A stretch of DNA of 64,000 nucleotides, from NCBI RefSeq assembly GCF_029168945.1, contig NC_083602.1, forward strand, positions 26,833,323-26,897,322, written 5' to 3'. This document shows positions 11,129 to 23,603 of this stretch, one piece after another. The DNA comes from Cannabis sativa (Eukaryota; Streptophyta; Magnoliopsida; Rosales; Cannabaceae). A program made the translations under genes and the position numbers. The notes below the pieces were generated by a model. That model saw only the letters and a program-made list of their open reading frames with translations. It searched no databases and was not told where the DNA came from. Numbering within the stretch: the stretch's first letter is position 1; each line of letters opens with the position of its first letter.

Positions 11129-13002
11129 TGTTGGGTTTTGTGCCCTAAATAAAACCCATTTCAATATAATCAGATTTACTAATTAATAAAGATCAGAAAT
11201 CACATTTTATGTTGCATGGTTCACATGATTTATTTCATGATTATATTTAATGTATAAATTCTATTAAGTTCAGAACATATGTATTTGTTCGTGATTACAG
11301 TGTTGTCAACACATTGGAATATAATCATGGTTATATGTTCAAAAGTTTAATTCCCTGATTTGTCGGTTCACTGGATTTAGACTGGCATGATAATCAACAA
11401 TAGGTATACTTACATCTTGGATAAGTGTTATGTCCTTTCCAAGGCATTGACAAAGTTTACCAGTATCAGATGTATGGAGTATACATTGGAAGGGACTGAT
11501 ATTGAACTTGGAATAGATATGATAAATTTACCGTAGTATCTATTCAATTCAATATCACCTAGTTGATCCTCGATCAAGTGATCCTAATCCTGACATGGTT
11601 AGGTTCGATCTCAAGAGTGTTATTCATGGTTTTTGATTTGTTAGTTAAGCCTACTTTTTGGTCAGGGTGATACGTACATTTTGGGAACATGATAGTGCAA
11701 TTGAGTGGGAGCGCTAATCATAGATATGGAATCTATAGCTTCTATAGGTATTTAGAAGTGAAACGATGATTTCCTTTGAGCTTGGTAAATAGAGATAAAT
11801 GATAGAGCGCTCATTTAGTGACTATATTAGTTCACTATAATATCATTTATAGGTGGACAAGTGTTTTAAGGATAAAATACATTGAAAGGGAGTAACAGTA
11901 ATTTTATCCCTATGCAATGTAGATCATCTATAGAGGATCATTAATTATTGGAATTATAACAATGGATAATTAATAGCGTATCTATATCGTGGAACATATA
12001 GAGCGTTATATATGACTGAGAGTGCAATTCCGAGTTATATGAGTGGATGCAATGAGGAATTAATAAGTTAGTGGATTTACTTGGTAAATTCTAGGTCTGC
12101 TTATTGGAAGCTCGGTTATATAGGCTCATGGTCCCCATACTAGTTGAGACAAACTAGTTGTAAGACTTAGTTAATTGATTTTAATTAATCAATTATGATT
12201 CTAAAATTAGACTATGTCTAGTTTATGAATTTTTCACTAAGATATGGTTTGATTGTGAAGAAATAGTGTTTTGGGATTTATTTGTTAATTAAGAGACTTT
12301 ATGGAGTCTAATTAATAAATATTATAAATGACAATTTTATTTGATAGTTATTTTAATTATTAAATAATTAGTTTTGGCATTTATAGGGTTGAAAGTGCAA
12401 AAAGTGGTATTTGTAAAAAATAGATAAAATAGTTGAGAAAAATGACAAAGCCCAAACCAATATGGGGCCCATTAAGTGGCCGACCATAGGGTCTTATTTT
12501 TCTCTATTTTTATCAATTTTTTATTCCTAATAATTCAACTCTAACCCTATTGAAGAATAGTATAAAAAGAAGGCTATGGTCTCATTATCCAACGAATGCC
12601 TCCAAAGCTAATAACCTAGCTTTTGATGAGACCTCTTCCTTCTTCTTTCTTCTTCAATTCGAAACACTTAACCTTTCTTCACAAATATTATTCAGCCATT
12701 AGTGATAGAGTGAGTGCCCACACACATCAAGTTGGTCCTCAATCATAGTATGTAAGATTGTGATGAATCCAATCAACAAGAAGGAGAGAAAGAGATCCAG
12801 GTTTAGATCTTGATAATGCTCTGCTTCAGAAAAGAATTAAGGGCTAGACATCTGAACGGAATGAGTCATTATATTCCGCTACAATCAATGTAAGGTTTCT
12901 TAAACTTTATATGTGTTTATTTACATTATTTTAGAAATTCATATTAGGATGTTAAAAACATACATGGTAGTAAATCTAGATCCTGGTAAAATAATTCCAA
13001 CA
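11129..13002 (+). repeat. 5' LTR of E3
   Basis: Starts TGTTGGGTTTTGTGCCC and ends AATTCCAACA, about 1.87 kb. It is clearly diverged from both family A and family B LTRs, yet shares with them the block around 11586-11745 (GGTCAGGGTGATACGTAC...). A TATA-like AGTATAAAAAGA is at 12549-12560. A U5 block with GTGCCCACACACATCAAG is near 12713-12730. Confidence 0.92.
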
Positions 13003-13555
13003 ATTGGCCTTAGAGCCATGGTAATGATTTACTTTCATGAAATATGAATTAAAACGATGTTTGTGTTGATTTGGATGGTTTCATGATGGTTTATGTGATT
13101 ATTTGATGAATGTATGTGTTTTACAAAATTTTTCCATGAAAATATTTTTTTTTTCTTTATGAAAATATTTTTTTGGATTCCTTGTGAAAAATTAAGCAAT
13201 TTTGTTTTTTATGGAACTCGATTCCGATAAAAATTGAGGAAGTTATGAATTTTGGAAGTTTTGGATGCATGACTGTCGAGTGGTGCATCAAATGCACTAG
13301 GCACTCGGACAAGGAACTATTTCCGCGCGCTTGCTTCAGACAATTCCTTGTCTGAACTCGCTCGCGCGCACTTCCTTTAGACACCACCCGAGCGCCCAGG
13401 ACCCTGCATATGACCGAGTTTTCTCGGTCAAGGGGTATGCAATCCCCTTCGTCACGCCCACCTCCGCGGGCGCATAGGGCCATTTGCAGCCTCTCGAGGG
13501 CTACACGTGCAGCTCTCCTGGCAGCACACCCAATTTTCGATTTTTTTGGGATATT
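13003..13555 (+). other. E3 primer site and leader, first part, with GC-rich island
   Basis: The primer site TGGCCTTAGAGCCATGG (13005-13021) is an initiator-Met-type site with substitutions. It is followed by AT-rich leader and then an unusually GC-rich stretch at about 13320-13540 (GCGCGCTTGC, CTCGCTCGCGCGCAC, CCTCCGCGGGCGC). E2 and B have only a short CCTGCGATCGC patch at the corresponding point. The overlapping frames 13410-13613 (+) and 13483-13157 (-) are probably fortuitous. E2 interrupts at 13555. Confidence 0.7.
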
Positions 13556-15445
13556 TGTTGGGTTTTATGCCCTAAATAAAACTCATTTCAATATAATCAG
13601 ATTTACTTATTAATATAGATCAGAAATAACATTTAATGTTGCATGGTTCACATGATTTATTTCATGATTATATGTATATAATGTATAAATTCATCTGAAA
13701 CCCTTTTCACATACTTGATCCTGTTTATTGTGCCGTCAACACATTTGAAAGTAAACATGACTATGTGAATAAAGTTTCCTAGATTTATCAGACATAGGGT
13801 TTTACTGATATGATAATCTACAACAAAGTTTACTTGCATTTGGAGAAGTGCTATGTTCTTTCCAGAGCATTGGTTAAAGTAAAGCTCAGGTTGGATGCAT
13901 GGAGTATGCATCGGAAGGGACCGATATTGAACTTTGACTTAGATTTATTAAACTTACCGTAATATCTATTCAAGTCAATATCGCCTAGTTGATCCTAGAT
14001 CAAATGTTCTTAATCCTGTTATGATTAGGCTCAATCTTGAAAGACTATTCGTGTTCTTTGATTTGTTAGTTAAGCCTACTTTTAGGTCAGGGTGATACGT
14101 ACATTTTGGGAACACGGTAGTGCAATTGAGTGGGAGCGCTATCATGAACATGGAATCTATAGCTTCTATCTGGCGAATAGTAAGCAAAGGATGATCTCCT
14201 TCGAGCTTGACCAAACGAACATAAATGGTGGAGTACTCATTTCACATAAGCTGAAATATCATTTATACGGGGTCAAGTGTTTTAAGGAATAAATACATTG
14301 TAGGTGTAACGGTAATTTAATCCCTTTACAGTGTAGATCATTCATATAGAGGATCATTGATCACATTAGGATTATAACAATGGATAACTAATGATGTGTC
14401 TATATGGTGGAACATATAGACCATTCTATATACTGAGAGTGCAATTCTAAGTTCTATGCGTGGATTCAACGAAGAATTAATAAGTTAGTGAATTTTAGTG
14501 CTAAATTCTTGATCTACTTATTGGAAGCTCGGTTATATAGACCCATGGTCCCCCCACTAGTTGAGATAATATTGCTTGTAAGACTCATGTAATTGGTTTT
14601 GATTAATCAATTATAATTCACAAGTTAGACTATGTCTATTTGTGAAATTTTCACTAAGTAAGGGCGAAATTGTAAAGAAAGAGTTTATAGGGGCATATTT
14701 GTTAATTATGATACTTTGTATGGTTCAATTAATAAATATGATAAATGACAATATTATTTAATAATTATTTATAGTTATTAAATAGTTAGAATTGGCATTT
14801 AAATGGTTGAATTAGGAAATTGACATTTTTGAGAAAATCAGATACAAAAGGTGTTAAAATTGTAAAATTGCAAAAAGCAAGGCCCAATCCACTAAGTGTA
14901 TGGCCGGCCACCTTTGTGTGTATTTTAAGTTGATTTTTTCATTATTTTAATGCCAAATAATTCAAACCTAACCCTAGTGGAATGCTATAAATAGATAGTG
15001 AAGGCTTCAGGAAATTTAGACTTTTTCCTGACACTTTCTGAATCAGAAAAACCTGAGCCTTCTCTCTCCCTATCTGGCTGACCACTCCCTCTCTTCTTCT
15101 TCAATATTTCGAAATCCTTAGTGATTAGAGTAGTGCCCACACACATCAAGTGATACCTCAATCATAGTGAGGAAGATCGTGAAGAAAGATCATCAGCTTA
15201 GGAGTTTCAACATCAAAGATTCAGAGAAAGAGATCCAGGTTCAGATATTGATAATGCTCTGCTACAGAAAGGAATCAAGGGCTAGATATCTGAACGGAAG
15301 GAGTCATTTAATTCCGCTGCACCCAATGTAAGGTTTCTTAAACTTTATATGTGTTTATTTCATCGTTTTAGAAAGTTTTTATTTAGGATGTTAATAAACA
15401 TACTTGTGAGTAGATCTAAGATTCTGGTAAAATAAATTTCCAACA
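13556..15445 (+). repeat. 5' LTR of E2
   Basis: TGTTGGGTTTTATGCCC...ATTTCCAACA, 1.89 kb. The TATA box TATAAATA is at 14986-14993 and the U5 block GTGCCCACACACATCAAG lies near 15134-15151. It is almost identical to 21720-23598 and 2389-4279. Confidence 0.95.
14986..14993 (+). promoter_or_regulatory. TATA box of the E2 5' LTR
   Basis: TATAAATA follows a conserved stretch (CCTAACCCTAGTGGAATGC) in family A LTRs. Equivalent boxes are at 3818-3825 (E1) and 30439-30446 (B). Transcription would be expected to start about 30 bp downstream; this is inferred from position only. Confidence 0.7.
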
Positions 15446-15447
15446 AC

Positions 15448-15465
15448 TGGCCTCAGAGCCATGGT
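15448..15465 (+). other. Primer-binding site of E2
   Basis: TGGCCTCAGAGCCATGGT lies two bases after the LTR. It differs from the standard initiator-Met site (TGGTATCAGAGC) at two adjacent positions. The same variant is used by B (30890-30907). Confidence 0.82.
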
Positions 15466-18400
15466 AATTGATTTACTTGCAAGAAATTTGGACTTTGAAA
15501 CGATTGTTTGTATGTTCTTTGGATGGTATCATGTTGTATTGAGTGTTATTTGATGATTGATTGATGTTTGTAAATTTTCGTGAAAAATAATTGCGATTTT
15601 GTTTCTGGAATTATTTTTATTGGATATTATGGGAAAAATTAAGCAAGTTAGCTTTTTACAGAACTCAATTTCGATTTTATTTGAATTAGTTATGATTTTT
15701 TGAAGATTCGAAAAAATCGGAGTTGTGCTGAAATTTTCCTGCGATCGCGAAAACTGTCCGTACAGTTCACAATTTTTTCGTTTTTTCATGCTTTTTCATG
15801 GAATTAACTTCCGATTTTTTGTATAGTTTTGTATTTATACTATTACTATTCATAATTCAATTCTAATTATCATTTTGAATTAATTTAATATTTTTTAAAT
15901 TTAATTCAAGATATTGGTGTAATTTGAATTTGAATAGAATTAGTATCTATCTTCTTGCTTAAAAATCTATCTTATTTTAAAATTTGATTATATCTTATCT
16001 TATTTTAAATTTAAAAATAAGATATTTATAATCATGTAATTTTTAAATGATATAAGATATTTTGCTAATTTTTTAAATTTTGTTATTTTATTTATTTAAA
16101 TTACATTTAAAATTTGAAAAAGATATTTATTTATCTTTTCTAATTTTTTATTTAATTTTTATTTATAAAATAACATTTAAAATTTAAAAGTAGTTAGCAA
16201 ATTTTTAAAATGATATTTAGGTTGGTTGAAACCTAATTTTTCAAAATTGTAGGTTTAATTTTAAATTTAATTTTTTTTTAAATTTTCAAAAAATTATTTT
16301 TTAATTAATTATTTTTTTTTCGAAATTAAATATTTAATTTAAAATTAAATAAATCCTACATCCAACTATCCAGCTAACCTTGTTGCAGGAGTATGTGTTT
16401 TAGCTTGTTTGTAAGTTTTCAAAACCTATTATTACTTGATTGCAAATAGCCATGGTTACTTTTTGCCAGATCTATTGATCTGATGGCTCCCTTGGTCAAG
16501 TTACTAATTTGTAACAGGTATATTTACAATCTTCTTTCATCTGTGTATGACCTAGCAACATGATAGGACCCATCCAAAGTGTGCCTGTGTGAGCCTATGT
16601 GTTTAATTTGATTATAGATACATATAGGTTGTTGTTGCTAAAATAAATTATCATAGTTCTTGATAGAATTTATTTAGGCCCATTTAGTTATTGGGCTTAT
16701 TCAATTAATAACAGTTGTTTTTATTAAGGTTAAATTCCTCTCTTTTGGGCCTTGTGTGAGAGTTGGGAGCCATAGAAGTGGGTACGACATACTGAACCCA
16801 GCACCCCCTCACATGAACCACCCCAATTGTGAAGGCCCATTTGCCTGATTTGAACAACCGTACTAGGTTAATTACACTAGTTTAACCTGATAAAATTGAT
16901 TAGCAACATAATTAATTTCATTTTATTTTGAAATTAATTTAAGAAAATTATAGTTTAAAGAATTTTTTTTATTCTAAGCTAAACTGTATGTATTTTCTTG
17001 TATTTAATTAAATATAGAATTATAACCATCTAGATTCTTTCTGGAACTTAATTTAAATTTTTCATTAAATATTCTTATTTAAGTTGATATTTAGTTATCT
17101 ACAACTAACCAACTTAAATCTGAATATCTTTTGAATTTCAAATTTCAAAATTAAGTTGAGGAATTTTAGGCATTGGTTATTAAGATTCTTTAGATATTTT
17201 TTAAGTTAATATCTTTTCGAATATTAACTTAAAATGGAATATTTTTGAATTAAGTGGTTACAACTTAATTTTTGATATTTAATTAAATTTAAATTTGAAA
17301 ATATTTAAGTTCTAGATTTTCTAATACAACTTAAATTAGATATTTTTTCAAATTTTGTGGAAAAGATACTTAGTCAAATAAGATATTTTCTAGATAGTTA
17401 TTTCTAAACTACTTATTATTTTTAATATTAAATAGGAAAATATTATACATTGTGAAATTAATTATTTAAATAATTAATTTTGGTGCAATAAATTTTAAGT
17501 ATATTTTTTCCTAGTATTAAACTAGAGATTAATAATTAAGCCTTCTCTACACTTAATTATTTATTTCTTGAATTTAATACATTTAATTAATTTGAAAATT
17601 AAATATCTAAGTTGATTTTTATCATCATACTTAAATATTTCTTTTTCATGACATTTAATTAAATAGAAAATTATTTTTAGTTGAAATTTATTTTTTCAAC
17701 TAAATTTAAATAATTTTCAAAATATATTTTTTCTTTATTTTATTAATCAATTTTCAAAATTGCATTTCTTAAATGCTAGAATTTCGAATTTTATCTTGAA
17801 AAATAGATTAAGTTGTAAATTAATTATTTATTTTAATTAATTCTTGGATCAACTTAAATCAATGATTTTTTCATTTATTGATTAATTTAAAATAAATTGA
17901 ATTAAAGTATATTATTAGAAATTGAATTAATTAGTCAAAGGAAAATCTAGATAGATGATATTTTTGCTTGAAGTATTTTTCTAGTGTATTTAATTAAATA
18001 GAAAATTAATATTTAAGTTGATTTTCATCATCATACTTAAATATTTGAAATTTTTCTTATATATTTAATTAAATAGGAAAATTATATTTTTTGTTGTAAA
18101 TTAATTTTATTAATTAATTTTGGGGCAACATTAAATTAGAATAATTTTTCCAGGATTAATTTTTTATTTTAACATGCATTTTCGAAAATTGTATTCTTAA
18201 ATACTTTAATTTTTCGAAATGCAATATATATTTATAGAAAATTAAATTTGAGTTGTAAATTAATTTATATTAATTTTGTAACAATTTAAATTGAATATTT
18301 TTCTAAATATTTATTGGAAATTATTACTAAGATGGAAGAAATACATGTTATTTTTATATCCATCTAAGTAAAATTTATAAATATTAAATTAAAATTTATA

Positions 18401-18500
18401 TTTAGAATTTTTCATTCTAAATTGGAAATTTTAAATAAATATATATTTAAAATAAATAGATTAAATAAAGAGAATCAAAGAAAATACAACTCACTTTAAA
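15466..18500 (+). other. Long AT-rich leader of E2
   Basis: About 3 kb of very AT-rich sequence with no plausible gene; the minus-strand frame 15789-15529 is fortuitous. It is collinear with the leaders of B (30908-34000) and E3 (23604-26211 plus 48512-48830). A moderately conserved stretch at about 16470-16620 (TGATCTGATGGCTCCC, CATCTGTGTATGACC) recurs in B near 32125-32240. Confidence 0.7.
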
Positions 18501-19290
18501 TAATGAGCTTGATTATTATTAAGATATTCGAGCTCCATTGTTGGTCTTACAAAAGTTAAATGTTTTCAATATAACCTCGAGACGCTAGACTTCGTCCCCC
18601 TATGGATGGTTATTCGTTGAACGCATTTAACACCGTAAGATTTCATTTGTTAAGTGTTTTGTGAGTTTTCGTCTCTATTTAGACTCTCCCCTACGGTGAC
18701 TACTTAGAGATAAACTCATAAAACATGAAACAATGGTGGAAGCTCATAAAATGAGAATGACCTTGACTCTCGCCTACCGGGACAATGTTGGATTCTTATT
18801 TTGATCGAATAAAAGGTTGCTAGAATGGTTTCTATTTTAGATGAGCTGACAACTCTATTCAATGAATGATACTTTGACTCTCGCCTACCGGGACACTGTA
18901 TCAGTTTGTTGAAAACCTTGGAAATTATTTAGGATTGTAAGTTTTAGTATTTTCACTTGTCATTCCTACTTGCTATGTGTTTATAATTTCTGAATTGTGT
19001 ATGAATTTATATTGAACCATGTTATTTTCTGTTATTAAGTTGTAGTTTAATTTCGAATCTTCATTGTTAATCTAACTTGGCTTGTTTATCTAATGAGATA
19101 AATCCCTAGTGGATTTTCACCATTAGACATACATCATAGTGTAAGATCTCGAAAGATAAATATTGTATATGCAACATCTAACTGTTCATCAATTGATGAC
19201 ACCTTAGACTAGTATTTTTACAATATGAAACAAGAAGATTAGATAAATAAGATTACTTTGTCTTTCGCTAATCGAAGCATAGTTGGATTC
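18480..19290 (+). other. Conserved leader block with repeated GACTCTCGCC motif (E2)
   Basis: CTTGACTCTCGCCTACCGGGACAATG starts at 18762. A second copy, TTTGACTCTCGCCTACCGGGACACTG, starts at 18873. A diverged third copy (TTTGTCTTTCGCTAATCGAAGC) lies near 19257. Each is preceded by an ...AACAATGGTGGAAGCTC or CTATTCAATG stretch. The block is shared with B and E3 where the surrounding AT-rich leader has drifted. Confidence 0.75.
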
Positions 19291-19325
19291 TTATTTATAA
19301 ACGAAATTATCCTAATTCCTCTTAG

Positions 19326-21719
19326 CTTATTCATTTCGAATTAGCTCAATAATATATCATTGGATGAATGGTCAATAAATCATTTCATGTCATTATATTT
19401 TCTCTTAAGAAATTAAATGACGCATATGATTATAATCCCGAAATTCTATTCCCAATTGATATAAATCCTCAATCTTAGAAATCTCCTACTTGTATGGGCA
19501 AATCTGACTTAGAGTTTGTATTAGTAGTGCTGGTCCAAGATAGAATTACTCATTATATTTGGTATAAATTTAAGTCTTTGACTTTAATTTTAGATTCTAA
19601 ATAAAAATTTTCTTATATTTCTAATTCCAGAATACAATACAGTTACACTTTCTCAAGTGTTTAATATCCATCTTCTATTAATGGATTAAAATTGTATGGA
19701 ATATGAGTTAGGTATTCTGTGACCAGGATCCACTTGCAGTATTCTAAGAACTCTTTGATGTAACTAAACCTATGTCATCAATAGACACTACCACATTTTT
19801 TTTAATCTATGGCATTTGTATCTTGTTCATAGTGGATTTGACAAGATCAATCTCTGCAAAGAGTTAATATGCCTATATCCACTGAAAGTAGTTCATCTCA
19901 TTCGCAGATGGATGTACATTCAGGGGTGGATATGAGTTTTTCGTTGTATTCTTAAAACGATAACTCTAGATTATACCTTTTAGCAAAGAAATTTGAAATG
20001 TTTGAAAAATTTCATTAATTTCTAGCAATGGTTAAAACCATTAAGGTAAGTGGTTAAAGATCTTGCGAACTGATAGGGGTGGAGAAATAGTTAGTAGATA
20101 TGCAGTTCAAAGATCATTAAATTGATTTTTGAATTATATCCAAACTTACCTCCCCAGAAATTTCGAGTTGCATATTGATGATTAGTTACTAGTCGTTGCC
20201 TAAATCCTTCTATGGTAATACAATTTTAGAATGATGTAATGGTTGGGTACTTAATGTAAATCATTACTAGATTCATGGATGACCTAATCAAAATCTTAAG
20301 AAAAGCTAGAACTGTTAACCATGGTTTGTTAGCTATTCTAAGTGATTAGGGGTGGACCATCCCATTGTCAATAGATAAGAAAGTGTTTGTTCAAACAAAT
20401 ACTACTTTTCTAAGATAATGACTAAGTCTGAAAACAAGTAGCAAATAAAGGAGATATTTAATTCTTGATTCCAAAAGTGTTCTATCATCTTACATATGAT
20501 GATCCCACTGCCTCTGTTGTCTTGTCACAACCAAAGAGGTTAATACCATTTAGTTTTCTTCGACATAATTCACGGTACCTTGTCGTAGTGGGAGACTTTC
20601 TAGGAACTCACCTTCTTATGACTTGGGAGACACTAGTGATTAAAATCCATTGTGAGTTTAAACAAGTAATGGATTGTCAAGATAAGAAACAAAGAAGAAA
20701 GCCAAAAGAACTATGGTTTAATCCATTCACATGGAATAACCTAAAGTTTTCTATTACAAGGACATAAAAGGAAATTTTCGTTTATAAGTCCATTCAATGG
20801 ACTTAACAAAACTTCCTGTTCCTAGTATTATAGGTTTGAGTTTATCTAAACCTATGGCTTGTGGTATACCTGGTAATTACTTACTCTAATGCAAGCAACT
20901 TACTTTAGTAAGATGCTAAAGCATTTTCTTTCTAATGGCAATCTACAGAAGCTTCACAACTTCTTAGGCATAGATTTTATTTATCTAAGGAAAAGTCTCA
21001 ACTATTCCAGAAAAGATAAAGCCATGAAAGAATTTCTTATATCAACAGTGAGAGGTCTTAGATATGCTTTTGTATGCCTTAGACCAGACACCTGCTGTTG
21101 AGTGGGAGTAATGAGTAGGTATCAGATTAATCCAGGAGAAGAACATTGGAAGACAATCAAGTAAATCTTAAGATAAAGAAGAGGGACTATATGTTAGTCT
21201 ATAAGGGTGTGTTTAAAACTCTTAGACTACACCATATCAGATTTCGAAATTTGCCTTTGTGCTAGTAAATCTTTCTGATAAGATGGTGGTTACTCTGGGG
21301 GTGGAATAGTGATTTTGGAGAAGTGTAAAAACCTATCTGAATTCTCTAGGTCTACCAGATAGGAATCCGAATGTTAAAGCTGCAGGAAAGGTACTTATTC
21401 AGTGTAAGGAAAGTTCTATACATCTTTGGCACCATTCCAAATTGCCTTAAACTACTAGTGTTAATTTCCTAATTAACCAAAAGTAGTTGCCAAAGATATA
21501 GAATCCAGTATCCCAAGAGAGTAGACATATAGAGAGGAATTTCACATTATCAATGATTTTGTGATTAAGGAAGAGTAATGGTGGAGGAAAGGTTGTGGTT
21601 AATTCAACCTTTCAGATCCTATTACGAGGAGTTTACTACTACTACACTTGATTTGTATATCAAGGTGTTGAGATTATTTGAAACACACTTTTTGTTTTAT
21701 ATTAGTGCAAGTGGGAGTT
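19326..21719 (+). pseudogene. Collapsed copia pol relic (E2)
   Basis: Same structure as E1 1-2388. Landmarks are the integrase DRGGE-type word near 20070-20086, an open 100-codon stretch at 20465-20767 of unclear origin, and an open 70-codon stretch at 20889-21101. The latter contains LGIDFIYLRKSLNYSRKDK and ends CLRPDTCC, the copia RT tail usually followed by the SRYQ block, which is at 21113-21240. Long deletions remove most of RT and integrase. The polypurine tract AAGTGGGAGTT ends at 21719. Confidence 0.75.
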
Positions 21720-23598
21720 TGTTGGGAAATAAAACTCATTTCAATATAATCAGATTTACTTATTAATATAGATCAGAAATAACATTTAATGTTGCATGGT
21801 TCACATGATTTATTTCATGATTATATGTATATAATGTATAAATTCATCTGAAACCCTTTTCACATACTTGATCCTGTTTATTGTGTCGTCAACACATTGG
21901 AAAGTAAACATGACTATGTGAATAAAGTTTCCTAGATTTATCAGACATAGGGTTTTACTGATATGATAATCTACAACAGAGTTTACTTGCATTTGGAGAA
22001 GTGCTATGTTCTTTCCAGAGCATTGGTTAAAGTAAAGCTCAGGTTGGATGCATGGAGTATGCATCGGAAGGGACCGATATTGAACTTTGACTTAGATTTA
22101 TTAAACTTACCGTAATATCTATTCAAGTCAATATCGCCTAGTTGATCCTAGATCAAATGTTCTTAATCCTGTTATGATTAGGCTCAATCTTGAAAGGCTA
22201 TTCGTGTTCTTTGATTTGTTAGTTAAGCCTACTTTTAGGTCAGGGTGATACGTACATTTTGGGAACACAGTAGTGCAATTGAGTGGGAGCGCTATCATGA
22301 ACATGGAATCTATAGCTTCTATCTGGCGAATAGTAAGCAAAGGATGATCTCCTTCGAGCTTGACCAAACGAACATAAATGGTGGAGTACTCATTTCACAT
22401 AAGTTGAAATATCATTTATACGGGGTCAAGTGTTTTAAGGAATAAATACATTGTAGGGTGTAACGGTAATTTAATCCCTTTACAGTGTAGATCATTCATA
22501 TAGAGGATCATTGATCACATTAGGATTATAACAATGGATAACTAATGATGTGTCTATATGGTGGAACATATAGAGCATTCTATATACTGAGAGTGCAATT
22601 CTAAGTTCTATGCGTGGATTCAACGAAGAATTAATAAGTTAGTGAATTTTAGTGCCAAATTCTTGATCTACTTATTGGAAGCTCGGTTATATAGACCCAT
22701 GGTCCCCCCACTAGTTGAGATAATATTGCTTGTAAGACTCATGTAATTGGTTTTGATTAATCAATTATAATTCACAAGTTAGACTATGTCTATTTGTGAA
22801 ATTTTCACTAAGTAAGGGCGAAATTGTAAAGAAAGAGTTTATAGGGGCATATTTGTTAATTATGATACTTTGTATGGTTCAATTAATAAATATGATAAAT
22901 GACAATATTATTTAATAATTATTTATAGTTATTAAATAGTTAGAATTGGCATTTAAATGGTTGAATTAGGAAATTGGCATTTTTGAGAAAATCAGATACA
23001 AAAGGTATTAAAATTGTAAAATTGCAAAAAGCAAGGCCCAATCCACTAAGTGTATGGCCGGCCACCTTTGTGTGTATTTTAAGTTGATTTTTTCATTATT
23101 TTAATGCCAAATAATTCAAACCTAACCCTAGTGGAATGCTATAAATATATAGTGAAGGCTTCAGGAAATTTAGACTTTTTCCTGACACTTTCTGAATCAG
23201 AAAAACCTGAGCCTTCTCTTCCCTATCTGGCTGACCACTCCCTCTCTTCTTCTTCAATATTTCGAAATCCTTAGTGATTAGAGTAGTGCCCACACACATC
23301 AAGTGATACCTCAATCATAGTGAGGAAGATCGTGAAGAAAGATCATCAGCAAAGGAGTTTCAGCATCAAAGATTCAGAGAAAGAGATCCAGGTTCAGATA
23401 TTGATAATGCTCTGCTACAGAAAGGAATCAATGGCTAGATATCTGAACGGAAGGAGTCATTTAATTCCGCTGCACCCAATGTAAGGTTTCTTAAACTTTA
23501 TATGTGTTTATTTCATCGTTTTAGAAAGTTCTTATTTAGGATGTTAATAAACATACTTGTGAGTAGATCTAAGATCCTGGTAAAATAAATTTCCAACA
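21720..23598 (+). repeat. 3' LTR of E2
   Basis: TGTTGGGAAATAAAACTC...ATTTCCAACA. Relative to the 5' LTR it lacks 13 bases (the TTTTATGCCCTAA segment) just after the first seven. It is followed directly by the target duplication ATATT. Confidence 0.95.
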
Positions 23599-23603
23599 AT
23601 ATT

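Larger units (their letters stand above)
13556..23598 (+). mobile_element. E2: complete non-autonomous copia element, family A
   Basis: A complete element of about 10.0 kb with two LTRs, a primer site and a polypurine tract. It is flanked by the 5-bp target duplication ATATT (13551-13555 and 23599-23603). It sits in the leader of E3. The LTRs differ at only about 20 positions by my hand count, plus a 13-bp deletion near the start of the 3' LTR, so insertion is recent. It has no gag, only a collapsed pol, and so must have moved with proteins from another element. Confidence 0.95.

Noticed and set aside
13157..13483. 108-codon minus frame and 13410-13613 plus frame in the E3 leader
   Set aside because: They overlap on opposite strands across the GC-rich island, and the plus frame runs into the E2 LTR. 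No recognisable family.
15448..15465. Possible tRNA genes near the primer sites
   Set aside because: Only the 18-bp tRNA-complementary site is present; no cloverleaf or flanking tRNA body.
20465..20767. 100-codon open frame in E2 as a new gene
   Set aside because: The E1 copy (1134-1437) is interrupted at several points, and it lies in the position of shortened copia pol. Better read as relic.
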